Shown piece by piece: positions 35,119-46,708 of a stretch of DNA of 64,000 bases (position 1 is its first letter; every line of letters starts with the position of its first letter). The notes beneath the pieces are model-generated. The model was given only the letters and a program-made list of their open reading frames with translations. It had not been told where the DNA came from and ran no database searches. This DNA comes from Mortierella sp. BCC40632. Its lineage: Eukaryota > Mortierellomycota > Mortierellomycetes > Mortierellales > Mortierellaceae. A program made the position numbers and the translations under genes. The stretch spans positions 728,501 through 792,500 of the forward strand of contig WAEK01000015.1 of assembly GCA_011634665.1 (NCBI GenBank), written 5' to 3'.

Positions 35119-38100
35119 ATGGCAGAAAAGCGCAAAGGTAAGAAGATCTCCTTTCACCCCCTCTTGTCCCTCAGGGACATCTTAATTATTTGATCCATCG
35201 ATCAATCAGTCCTAGTGCTTGCTCCCTACTATTCGTAATTGAACGCGTTTCATCACCGCATCGCGCTATTGCATGCCCCATGAAAATCACCTACTCACAC
35301 GCCTGGTCTCCTTTCCTTTTTTACGAATAGAGGTGCGCTACATCGCCCAAAAGTTTGCAAACGCTATCCTCTCCGACGCATCGTCCTACATCGTCTCAAA
35401 CGATGGTCTACAGGCGCTAAATGCGTTTTTGGATGAGCTCCTCTTCATCCTTGTCGACAATGCCAAGGGTCTTGAAACCAGTCGTATCAAAGCAGCCGTC
35501 TACCAGATCTTCCCAACGGCTCTCGGAAAAAATGCGATCGTTGAGGCCGAGCTGGAGGCCAAGAGTTACATCGACATGGGTGGAAAGGATACTCAAAATC
35601 ACATGTCGAACACAGGAGTGTCCGGGACGTCCGACATGTTTAATGCTGACTCGGATGAGACTCGAGTCGAACAAGTCTTTGAACAATTCCGGACAAAGTG
35701 CCAGTACTACAGTAAACTCGGTGAACGTCTCGGTTCTCCTGCAGGGAACCCGAACAATCCCGTCGTAGTACCGACATTAATTGCAATTTATGTTACAGCC
35801 GTACTGGAGCACGTTGCGGAATACGTACTCCATATCTCGGCTCATGTGGCTGATCGACAGGATCATGCCGACATGGTGACCGTCCGTGAGGTCTATGTTG
35901 CCCTGCTGGAAGACCGGCAGATCGAAAATACCTTTGAAATCATGATCCTCAAGTCTCAGCTTCAGAAGCGGTTCCGAAACTCGCTTATCATGCCTGGCAC
36001 TGGTTCACGACGTAAGTCTTGCTCATGGGAAGCTATCTTGAATGAAGACAGATCCCCCCTTTTTTAGTTTCCATCAAGTACCGAATTGGTTAACTAACAC
36101 AGCCTTTGTGTGCATTCCTTTCTTTCTTTCTTTCTTTCTTTTCCTCTCTCTTTCTCTTCCTCTGAAACCGCAGCAGAGGAGCAGACCCCGGCCACAGTTA
36201 AGCGCTCTGGAAGTTGGGGCAAACAGCTTCGACTTGGCAATGCAGACAAGCCTAAGCTCGATATCCAGCTCCCAACAGACTTTGAAGAAGAAGAAGACCT
36301 TATCATCGACCCTAACCGCCCTCAGTTTGGAGACTGGGAAACGATGCCAGTAAGTTCCACTGGATGAAGTGACTAATTGCGATCCAAGACATTGGAATCA
36401 TGTCATACGTGGGTACTCCCTATCCAGGAACCTGCTCACTATCGCTCACACGGCAACTATTTTTTTTTCTTTGACTTGTTTGTGTACCCTTGGTATGGTA
36501 CCTTCTAGGCGGAAGAGAACCGGCAAAAGAAAAAAGATGACTTTGAACAACTTTTTAGCTCTGGCGAGACAATGAAAGTCAGCCTAACGCCCAATCGACT
36601 CCGGACCATTGAAGTCCATCGCAAGACCGGAGGACTGGGTGGACCGGTGGCGACCCGGTCTTCATCTCGCGCCGCTTCTGTGCTCAGTGGAAAGGATGGT
36701 CGCATGTCGCATGGTCGCAGGCCAAGCCATGGCAATACTGCAGCAAATGCTCAGAACAACGGCGCTGCCGCTGGACGAAAGAACAACCAGGCGGCCGGAC
36801 TCGACTCGATGCCAGTTCCCCCGCCTCCTCTCCCCACTAACCTCGGGGTATCACAGCCGATTGTGAAGAAGACAGGTCAAAACTCTACACCTCAACCTCC
36901 TGCACTTCCCTCCAATCCACCGGGTGTACCCTATCAGTACCAAGGCAACAATACCGTCTCTACGACAGACAGCCAGCTGGCGCCTCAGGAGGCAATGGAA
37001 AGGGTATCCACCTCGACGTTTGAGTCTCAGCTCACCCTTTCTACTGCTGGGGCTTCGTCGCTGGCCCCCATGTCACCTGTCCATAGTCGCCATCCTGTCT
37101 CCTCCACGGGCCAAAAGCTGCCCGATGGTCCTCAAAGACGACCGTCTCATAGCAATGACCCTCATTTCCTCCGCAACTCTTCTCCTGCATCGTCTTTCTC
37201 AGAGACATCGTCACAGAGAGCTGACACCCCAACAACACCTGTCTCGGAGAATGGTAGCTTAAAGAAAGAGAACCCCATCAAGAGCTTTATGGGTCGTCTT
37301 GGACGTAACTCTGTCCAGCGCACATCCATTGATAGCACGAATAGCAACACAGCCAGCTCTCCAACGTCTGTTCGAAGCTTTAGCTTTTCTGGAAACAACA
37401 CCGTTGTCGTTGGTGCCAATGGTCAACCAATTGCCAAGGGACCTGGGTCATCCGCAGGATCAACGAATGGCAGCATCCTCAGTGCCTATTCAGCACTGCC
37501 ATCTACCCCTGCTACGCCAAACTATCAAATGGAGCGTCGCGGTTCTGCACAAAACACTTTGGAAGGATCCACGATGTCCACACCACCTTCCAATCGCGTA
37601 CTTCCCCATGAAAGTCGAGTCACTAGCAATATCAGTCGCGATATGATGACTGGATTCCCATTACCGCCCTCCATGGATACCAGCGCTCTCCACGCCAGAA
37701 CTTCCTCCTCGACAGCGACCACCCCGACAAATACGCCTCCTCGTCGTCCTGCTGTCACCCCTAACGCAAGTTTCACTAAGCCTAGTGTTACTGTACCCTC
37801 CCCCATTAATGTCGCCTCGCCATCGAGCCCAGCAGGCCGCCAGGTTTCTCCTGCGCCAAGCTCGCCTACTCAGCGGCCCATGAGCCCCGATGTCAATGGC
37901 ATCCCCATTCCTTCACGTAAAGCGTCCTTGCAACAGGAGACTTCGTCACCTACCAAGACCACACCACATATCAATACTTATGAACCCCGCACAGGTCTCG
38001 AGGCCGGGCTGCCCAGACCACTCTCCCCAAGGCCCAACTCCCCACGCTCGGGTTCTCCAAGACCCATCCCGCCTCCACGCCCGAGCTCACCTCTTCAGGT

Positions 38101-40282
38101 TACCCATCCAAACCCTCGTTTGATGCAACGGTCTCATAGCCACGACCCTGAACAGTCCATTTCCGGCTTGGTCTCGCCCTCGCCCCTCTCCAACTCGCTT
38201 GGGAGCAATAATAGCAGTGGAAGCAACATTAGTCCAAGCAGCAGCAGTACCAGCTTGATCATGTATGGTAGCAAGGTCACGCATATCCAGGAGCGACTGA
38301 ACAAGACCGCTCAGACACCACCTCATGGGTACAAACCTCAGGAGCATCTCCAGAATCAACCGAACCGGATTTCACTCGAGGGCACTATCCGGGCCAACCC
38401 CTTCTATCAACAGGATCGGAACGCATCTGCACGATCTAGTCTTGCAGATCTCAGCTCAACTATTGGCACTAAAGGATCTGTTGCGGCAGCAATTGCTGCT
38501 GTAGGATCCCTGGCGGTAGAACAAAATGATTCGCCACCAAGGCCTGTGCCAGGCAGGTTGATGTCTCGGTCGTTTAGTGCAGGCACTGCGGTCTCTCCCG
38601 TACGTAGCTTCACGTTCAACAACTCTGAGGGCAATCTTCCTAGCAAGATTACAGAGTCTGTCGGGAACACGAACACGGCCATGTCCTCCAAGAACAGCAA
38701 CGGAGGGGAGGGTCCTATTTCTCCCGCAACCTCTCCCGAGATGGGTGCTTTGAAGGACAGGTTGCCCTCGGCCACGACTCGAACGATCACGGCCGCAGCA
38801 GCAGCCGCAGCTGCAAAGCAACACATCTCGACTCCACCCAACTCGGACCGTTCCTCTAACCTTGTTGACTCGCCAACCACGACATCTGAGGTGGATGAGA
38901 AGCAAGATGAAAAGGAGGTTCTCCCAGAAGTGGTTCTCCGAAAGAAGGCACCCTCTGGCAATAACCGACAGTCGATCTTTATTGATGATGATGCCGAAGC
39001 GATGGACCGATTGTCTCGTCAGCGCCATCGTCAGAGCATGATGGAGAGCGGTGCAGTCCCCTCTGATGAAGATGATGACGATGAGGACTTGTATGGCAGT
39101 AGGAGCCAGAGCATTGCCCCACCCGAAAAGTGGCACTACTCCGATCTTGAGGATGAGGAGGACGACGAGGACGAGGACGATGAAGACGGGTACCATACTA
39201 GCGTTGAAGGCAATGTCCGTCGGAAGCATGAATCGTTCATGTCGGCCAAGAGTGTGTTGATGCCGTCTAGCTCGGCTGTTAGTCTTATCGATGCCTATAC
39301 CCAAGATGTTGATGACGAAGAAAATGAGGACGAGGAAGGAGAAGATACCCAGGCAAAGCAAAAGCAAGAGCAGACGGAAGAGCAGATTCAGTCGCTTGAT
39401 ATCCAGTCAGCTCCTCGGCCTCAAGACAGTGTCTCGATCAATGCCTCAACCACGATGGCCACGGCTACGACAGTTATCCATACGGATGAAGACGGAGAAG
39501 GTCAAGTCCGGAGCATGGCCTCAGACGAAACTGTCAACGTCTCTGTTGAAGTCGATGTTGATGCTGACGTAGACAGCGAGGACGAAACAGAGGATTCGGA
39601 TGATTTTGAGGACAATGATGACGAGGAAGGACAAGATCGTCGTATCTATCTTCAGAACCTCCGGATGCAACAGCGCGAAGCCCGTCGGCTGGAACGACTG
39701 GCCAAGGCAGAAGCTGCCGCCACTGTTGCTGCCACGGGCGGAAAGAAGGTCAAGAAGATGCCTAGCCTTGACTCGGCCTCCAACACCCACATGGCCAACG
39801 GCAACCCCCCTGAGGTCGTACAGACAGTGCCTAAGAAGAAGTCGCTCAAGAAAGGAGCCAACCGTGATAAGGATCGTCCACCTTCCCCTACAACTCCAGT
39901 GCCAACGACTCAGGTTATTCCATTGACACCACAAGACTTTGTCTTGATCCGTCAAAAGTTGTTTGCAGCGGGTAACTTTGAGGCCTCCATGAGGATGTTG
40001 GATACAATCTTCCATGCAGCCATGGCAAAGATGGTTGAGGGTCGTGAACGTGGTGTTCAGACTGAGCCCGTAGCATTCTTGTCGGATGCGGAGGATACTC
40101 AGGATGGAGATGTCAAGAAGACGACTGTCGAGACTGTGACCACATCCACATCGACTCAACCCATTGTGAAAGAGCAGGCTCCTCCACAGAGACAACTCCA
40201 GTGGACAGCACCGGCCCCTGCGCCGGTGGAGGATGATGATGATGAAGATCGTGTTGTCGAATGGCTCCTTGGTGGAGTCTAG
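35119..40282 (+). CDS. Large disordered protein with histone-fold-like N-terminus (unknown function)
   Basis: Predicted 1549-aa protein in four exons: 35119-35137, 35331-36011, 36174-36349 and 36509-40282; phases agree throughout. The N-terminal about 230 aa are helical and well ordered. Two stretches (about residues 8-60, and 150-212 with VLEHVAEYVLHISAHVA) have the helix pattern of histone folds, the second being H2A-like. This is a pattern impression, not a family match. Residues 240-330 are acidic and charged. The middle about 900 aa are Ser/Pro/Thr/Asn-rich with many SP sites, then come acidic runs (DDDDEDLYG, and an 11-residue D/E run), a probable coiled coil (about LRMQQREARRLERLAKAEA), and a conserved-looking C-terminal helical segment (TPQDFVLIRQKLFAAGNFEA). 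Probably nuclear or scaffold. I do not recognise a named family. Convergent with eL8. Confidence 0.85.
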
Positions 40283-40507
40283 AGGAGGGTATTTGTTTGC
40301 TTATTTTCTTGCTTGCTGTTTCGCTCCCTCTCTCTCTCATTGCCCTGAAATTTTCTCCGCATGCTGTTTAAGACGAGCGAGAAAAAAAAAAAAAAAAAGA
40401 CTCGACGACCCCCCAAGTGATACATCCAAACTAGCAACAATAGCAATCCCCACCACACAAAAAAAAGTACATATTCTTTTATCTTTATTCGTTCTTCAGT
40501 AATGATT

Positions 40508-40510
<3 letters not shown>

Positions 40511-40541
<31 letters not shown>
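40511..40541. repeat. Poly-T tract between convergent genes
   Basis: About 31 consecutive T between the stop codons of the large protein gene (40282) and eL8 (40755). On the other strand it is a poly-A run downstream of eL8. Confidence 0.9.
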
Positions 40542-40542
<1 letters not shown>

Positions 40543-40754
40543 ACAAGTAAAAATACAAAAAAAAGTTTAAAGTCTGACGACATGGTAGCCAAAAAGAAAG
40601 TGAACTTGTTTAATTCACAGAAAAGAAAAGAGAACCATTGAACAATCCTCCTTCAGCTTCTCATTTCCCTCAAACCACAAAGTGTCCTCTCAGCCTCAGG
40701 GCATATATTTGATTTAGTTGGATTGAATGTTTGGTTCTTCCTACTAGAGTTTCT

Positions 40755-42324
40755 TTACAAGGAGTTCTTGACAGCAGAAGCACGCTTGGCGGTCTTGATG
40801 TTGGACTTGAAGCCCATGATTCCACCACCCCAGGCCTTGCGAGAGGACTCGAACTTCTCGGTGTAGTTGGACTTGACGGCAGAGATCAAGGCAGCGAGCT
40901 CAGCCTTGTCCTCAGCACGGGTCTCGGTGAAGGCCAAAGCAGTGGCGGTCTTCTTGTGGACAACTGTTCCGAGACGAGCCTTGCCCTTGACAATGCAGTA
41001 AGGGATACCCATCTTGCGGCAAAGAGCGGGCAACCAGACGACGATCTCAATGGGGTCGACATCATCAGCAATGACAACGAGCGAAGCCTTCTTGGCCTCG
41101 ATCAAGGCGGTGATGTGGTTAAGACCGTACTTGACAACGAAGGGCTTCTTCGAGTCAGCCTTCTCACCCTTCTTGACCTGAGCAGCAGCAGCCTCAGTCA
41201 AACGCTGCTTCTTCTCAACGCGGGTCTCGGGGCGGTACTTGTTAGCGAGCTTGAACAACTGGGTGGCAGTGTTCTTGTCCAAGACCTGGCTGAACTGGTT
41301 CAAGGTGGGGGGAACCTTGAGACGCTGGTTCAAGATCTTGCGCTGGCGCTGAAGGCGAACATATTCGGGCCACTTGACATAGCGGGAGAGATCGCGAACG
41401 GGCTGGATGTCCTGACCAACACCAAAGTTCTTGGGGGTCTTCTCGATCAAGGGGTTGACAGGGGTCTTGCCAGCCTTCTTGGCACCGGGGTAAGGGGCAG
41501 GGGCAACCTTCTTGGTGGCGGACTTCTTAACAGGGGCCTGTTTCCCACAAGAAAAAAAAAAAAAAAAGAAATCCACGATGATGGAAATGGCATCGGGAGA
41601 GATGTCTTGTTTAGAAAGTCTGGTACTTTGGGTCATGGAGAATAGAGAAGACATAAAACAAAGAGGACCAACACTAGCAGGAACACAACAAGAAACGAAT
41701 CATCCCCTTTGGGGGGTGATTCATTCCTCATCGAGTCGCGCTTGGTGGATTCAAGATGCTTTATCTTTCCAGAGCTCTAAGAGGAATAATAATGCTTGCT
41801 TTTTTTTAATTCGATTTGGATTGGATGTAGCCAATGGCATCAGAAGCTTGCTCTGATTCCATAAGGCTCCTCCCAATCGTCCATCGAAAAAAATAAGACA
41901 AGACTCCCTCTACCAGTCAATGGGCATTCGACAATGACCAAACCAAGCCAGCCCATGCTCACCAAAGAATGATAGAGACAGGAGGATGTTGGAATGGATG
42001 TTCAGACCAAGAGGACAATGTCAGGAAAGAGATCCAAACTTTTTTTCTTTTTTATCCAGAAAAGGACAAGTCGGTTTGGAGATCATGTTCCCTAACATTG
42101 ACATTGAATCCAAGTCGATGATCCCAAGAAGAATAAACAATGGGGGGGGAAGGGGGATGCGAAGAAAAAGGAGGAGGTGAACGAGGAACGACCATGTTGA
42201 AAAATGAAAAAAGATGATTCAAACATGGCTGGCCCTCTTCTTTCCGTCCATCCTGGATAGTCCTTGATCAAACAACACGATCCCGAAAAAAGGAGGTCGG
42301 TCCATGATCACGGCAATTTACCAT
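40755..42324 (-). CDS. RPL8: 60S ribosomal protein eL8 (L7Ae family)
   Basis: Large-subunit ribosomal protein, yeast Rpl8 / human RPL7A. Exon 2 (41537-40755) encodes everything but the first Met: [12 protein letters not shown], then an L7Ae RNA-binding domain ([20 protein letters not shown], later [13 protein letters not shown]). Codon use is strongly biased, as for a highly expressed gene. The frame stays open upstream only through intron. The best start is a three-base exon, ATG at 42324-42322 followed directly by GTAAAT, joined across a 784-bp intron to GCC CCT GTT, giving MAPVKK and 261 aa, the family's usual length. The ATG is preceded by a pyrimidine-rich leader typical of ribosomal-protein genes. 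The coding body is certain; the mini-exon is inferred. Confidence 0.92.
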
Positions 42325-42833
42325 TGTAGCGAGATGAAAGAGGAGAAAGAGAAGGATCAAAACCAAGAGTCGCAGGCAAACGAAAATTTTTCAATCCAAA
42401 AAAAAAAATTGGATGGATTGGATTTCTAAATTTAAGCCACATGCACGTGAATCAACTCTCTTCTCTTCTACCTTTTTTTTTTTTGGGGTGTATTACAAGA
42501 ACAGTAAAGTCCAAGATATTCCTGGCCAAGGACCATCCATTTTTTTTTCTTCTACCGCTTCTTCTTTTTTTTTTTTCTTCCTTTGTAAGCTTGAGATAGA
42601 ATAAAAAAGAGAACTAAAGAGATGAAACTGGACCTCCTGTCGGCATAGACACTGGCCAAAAAAAAAAAGTCAATCCTTATGTTGAATAGCCTTCTCGCCT
42701 CTTCTCTCCCCTATCTTTCTTCAAAAGCCCACGAACCGAAGACGCGTCATTTTATTTTCCAAAAGACCAAAAGTGTAGGACCGATCAACTGCACTTTGTG
42801 GACCCACGCATGGTTTAGAACCTCCTTTGAATG

Positions 42834-42870
<37 letters not shown>

Positions 42871-43800
42871 GCGTTCGCAAATTGTTTATGCTACTCATCC
42901 AACAAACTATCCTATGATAGCTCTCTCTCTCTCTCTCTCTCTCTCTCCCTTCTCGTCGATCATTTCTGCCTCTGTGCCAGAGCAGCATGCTTTTTTTTTG
43001 TTGGTGTTGTTAAAATAGTCAGAGAGCCTGGATTAGTGCATCCAAGTGTCACAGGGAAGAGAAATCCTCTGCAAAAAAAAAAAGTGTTTGCTCGGATCCC
43101 TTTCCTTCCTCTTTCTCAAGCATATGCTACCATTGACATGCGAATGTCTGTGAGTTTGGAGAGTTGTGGAATCCGGTCTACAGAAGAAGGAGAAGAAAAA
43201 AAAGGAATAATAATGTGAGAAAAAGTGATCGAAAAGAAGACGACGTCTACACCATTGCGAAAAGCTCCTCATAGCATGCGGTCTAAAATCGTTACACTAG
43301 CGAGGTACAGGCTAGTGAACGCAGACAGTGATACAACTGCCATGTTTCTCCCTCCTCCACATGGCCTCTAGCTCGTAATCGGTTGTAGGATGGCCATTTA
43401 CCCGCCAACATTGCCTTATATATATATATATTGCAAAAGACATCAGCATCATTTCAATTACCAATCGATTTGGTCCGCTAAAAAAATATAACCGGCTTGG
43501 TTGAAGTAGTAACAAGCAATACACTAGCGGTCAATTGTGATTTAGCTAGTCGAAGCAAGGGACGCCTCCTGTTCAGCTCTGGTTTTCATTCTTTTACTCA
43601 TGGGGCGATCAATGGTTGCTTTTCCTATCCTCCACCTCACTCTTTCTTTGAGCATCAAGTTCTCTACTCAATTCTGATCCATCCGATATTACGCTAGTCC
43701 TTTACTACAATTCTCTCTCTCTCTCTCTCTCTACTTTCATCTGTCTCCAAATGACTTTGCTATTTTCGGCTTTGCCTCATTTCAAAAACTAGGCCTGAAC
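42325..43800. other. Promoter side of eL8 and repeat-rich spacer
   Basis: The first about 100 bp on the minus strand are C/T-rich and probably carry the eL8 leader. Further right lie (CT)n arrays at about 42839-42868, 42921-42946 and 43711-43731, poly-T runs and a short (TA)n at about 43417. No coding region is supported. Confidence 0.5.
43022..43160. repeat. Direct repeat, left copy
   Basis: AGAGCCTGGATTAGTGCAT is shared exactly with 44879-44897. The following about 120 bp (GTCACAGGG, TCCTGCAAAA-like, CCTTCCTC..TTTCTCA, GCATATG/GCACATG) align with gaps. CT arrays precede both copies. Confidence 0.7.
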
Positions 43801-44670
43801 GGGCGCAACTAGTACCTATGGCCTCAAATAGACGACAACAAAGAACACGCTGAGAAGGCGGCTTTTATCACCAATCTTTTGCAGGGTATAGCTCTTCAAA
43901 GTCGACTATCTTGGGTTGCTCTGTTTAAAGTCCAATTTGAGGGGAAGGTAGCTCAATGAACATACGACAGGTCTATTCATAATGCTGCACGCAATATTCC
44001 AGGGTAGAGGAGGCTACGTATGTGAGAAAAGAATGAGCAACAGAAGGATCTGGTCTCTTCAGGTTTGATCCTTGAGGGCAACCAAGAGGGAAACCAGAGA
44101 ATCTTAGTGGAGATAGACCGTGCCTGGAAACATGACTCCTCAAATGGATCGAGAATTTATAGATAAGACTTGTTCAGAGCCATAACGATGACCCTAGGAC
44201 GCATTATTCTATACCTTATGCGATTCTAGAGATCATCTCTGACCAAAATGCTCGTACTATGGGTCCCAAGACGAACATATCTCGTTTTATCTCTTGTATT
44301 GTGGGTCAACCTAGGGTTTTACTAAACACACACCCAAAGACAAGATACCCTTCAGGAATTTTGAGCAGCAAAAGACTCTTTCTCAGACACATTGTACTCA
44401 ATCTTGCTAGAAAAATTTGTAAGGACAGGCTAAGTAGGCCCTGCAGATACTCTTGCAGAAGTATTTGGAGAAAGACGTTGAATTCCCAAGGGGGTTTTTT
44501 TTATCTGTCAGCACAATATAAACCAGTTCCGTGCCCTGGCGTATTGTACACAATCATACGCAAATATCGTCATCAAGCTCGGGGAGATCCCTTGCTGTAG
44601 TAGATTCAAACTAGCTGTAAGAGCGACTTGCAGATTACTATGGCTCCTAGAGCATTTTATGCATTCTGCA
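43800..44670 (+). mobile_element. Decayed gag-like retroelement relic
   Basis: The plus strand gives broken frames with gag-like pieces: EHAEKAAFITNLLQGIALQ followed by LSWVALF, and further on NQFRALAYCTQSYANIVIK followed by RFKLAVRAT. These resemble the Ty3/gypsy gag pattern of a trimer-like helix set and a VxxFRxLA..T segment. Stops and frame changes are frequent. Assignment is tentative. Confidence 0.4.
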
Positions 44671-44878
44671 TGATGTAAACCCCCACCCCTACCTTCGATG
44701 GCGCTCTCTCTCTCTCGCTCTCTCTCGCTCTCTCCGTCTGTTTTATACAGTTTTCATCGGTTTAAAATCTCGCCAACGAATCTTTCCCGCGGTAGTTTTC
44801 TTTTTTCTTTTCTCAATCCTAGCTCTCTCACTCTCTCTCTCTCTCTGCCTCTGCGCTAGAGCGACAGAACTTTGGCTA

Positions 44879-45010
44879 AGAGCCTGGATTAGTGCATTTG
44901 AGCGTCACAGGGGAGGGGGGTGGATCCTGCAAGTGGCTCCTTGGCTCCCCCCTTCCTCTCTCTTTCTCAGGCACATGAAATACTCGACACGCGGGAGATG
45001 CTAATGAAAG
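44879..45010. repeat. Direct repeat, right copy
   Basis: Partner of 43022-43160. The pair brackets the gag-like relic about 1.86 kb apart. Confidence 0.7.
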
Positions 45011-46404
45011 CACAAAAAAAAAAAAGAAGAAAAAAAAAAAAAAAACTTGGTCTAGCAACAAACAAACCACAAGGTAACAGGCAAAAGTTTCTGACTCTTG
45101 GCCAACAATAACAACAACAAAAAAAAGTCCAGGCGCGATTGTAGGGTGTTCGATTTCGGCTCCTCCCCTCCCTCCCTCCCTCCCTCCTTCCCTGGTTTGC
45201 ATACGGAAATTGTTCACATTGCTGAGCCAAGCGTCACGCAGAGAGAATTTTTCAAACTCTGCCGCAGAGTGCTTTCCTTGGCCATCCTCTTCTCTTTTGT
45301 CTCTCTCGTTCACTGCCCTTTTTTTTTAGCCTGCTTGAAACTCTTGTGCAATTTACCGTCTTTCCGTTGCTGTGAGTCTATGCTGACTCGTTTTCTACAA
45401 TTATTTGCTACTAAAAAAATAGAGTGGGCTGAGAGGGCTGAGAGAGGGTTGAAGTTCTCTCGCTCCTTTGCTTTCTCTCTTTCCTCACTCTTCCACTTTC
45501 TCTCTCCGGTTTTGGGTGACACAGCATCTGTGTCTATATTACCAGCATGGAAAAAAAAATAAAACGGGCCTGTTCACCAATGCACGACATGCTCTTGTAC
45601 GACCTGCTTTTGGAAAAGGAGAGCGCTTTGGGCGTTGCACCGCAATGGAGAGAGAGAAAGAGAGATGTATCCAAGGAGCTCGAGGCTCTGAGAGGACATC
45701 GTTTGGTCAGGTCGGATGTCTCTTGCTACCATATTCACCTGTCTGCGAGGGGAGAGCCGGTGGAGAAAAAAAGAAAAGAAAAAGGCGCTCTACGTTCGAT
45801 CGCTTCGAGCTTTAGCAAGCGCGCACTGGAAGGTTGGTAAGCAAAGGGAGAGGGAAGGAGGGGAAGGAGGCCCTGGCGAGAGAAAGAGCGGCAGTGATCG
45901 GCTGTTGCTCTCCGTCAGCCCGATGCTCTCGCGTCCCTCTATTCTTTTCAGCCAAAAGATGGACCGGCTCTTCGCGCTGGAAGCATTACTTTGCGGATAA
46001 TTATTCCGAGATGGTAAGCGGGCGGTAGACAAGTCAAAGGTTGGCTCGCTTCGGCGACTTCAAGGCCGGGACTTCCTCAGTCATAGTCTAGACACACATA
46101 CACATACACACTCACTCCCTCACTCCCTTACTCAAGTTAGTTAGAATTCTCCTGAGAAGGTGTACTCTCCCGCCAGTGCTCACACGCACATTTACACATA
46201 CTCGCTCGCTCGTTCGTTCGTTCGTCCCTTTACCCAAATCTCTATGCACCGAGTTCATGCTCATGCGAAACATGTGCATCTTTCCTTCTATATCGCTTTT
46301 GCACAGGAAAAAAAAAGATAGAGAGGCAACGAACAATGTAAGAGAGAAACGGCCGAGGAGGAATTAGGGCTAGGTTAGAGGCAAAGATAACTTGGCAACA
46401 GACA
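45011..46404. other. Intergenic, no supported gene
   Basis: Poly-A and CCCT-rich stretches, then purine-rich sequence with short overlapping ORFs (45098-46000) lacking domains. 46085-46240 contains ACACAC and CGTT tetranucleotide repeats. Confidence 0.5.
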
Positions 46405-46410
46405 TATATA
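46405..46410 (+). promoter_or_regulatory. Possible TATA box of the FAD monooxygenase
   Basis: TATATA followed by a CT-rich leader, 300 bp before the ATG at 46709. The arrangement matches the other plus-strand genes, but the motif is short. Confidence 0.35.
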
Positions 46411-46708
46411 CCATCCACATTGTACGTTCCACCATCCTCTCTTTCTCTCTCTCGTTCTTTCACGGCACTCTTCTGACGATCGTTCGATATTCCTTCTACT
46501 CCTTTTCTTTCTTCTTCTCTCCTCTCCTCTCCTCTTTGTATCCTCCAACAGTACCTGCTGTCATTGTTTTCTCCTCACGCTGCGCAGAACCATTCCCATT
46601 CTCTTCTGCTGAGCTCCTCTGCTCCAAAAAAAGAAGAAAACATCCCCACTCACCCCTGCCCACAGGATTCTCCCACTTAACAACAATAACAACAATCACA
46701 AAAAAAGA

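Noticed and set aside
38456..39367. 303-aa minus-strand ORF
   Set aside because: Antisense shadow of the large disordered protein; no family features.
40731..41645. 304-aa plus-strand ORF
   Set aside because: Exact antisense of the eL8 gene; opened by its biased codon use.
41538..41654. N-terminal extension of eL8 beginning MSSLFS
   Set aside because: It reads through a poly-T intron end; the family protein starts MAP-type just after the splice acceptor.
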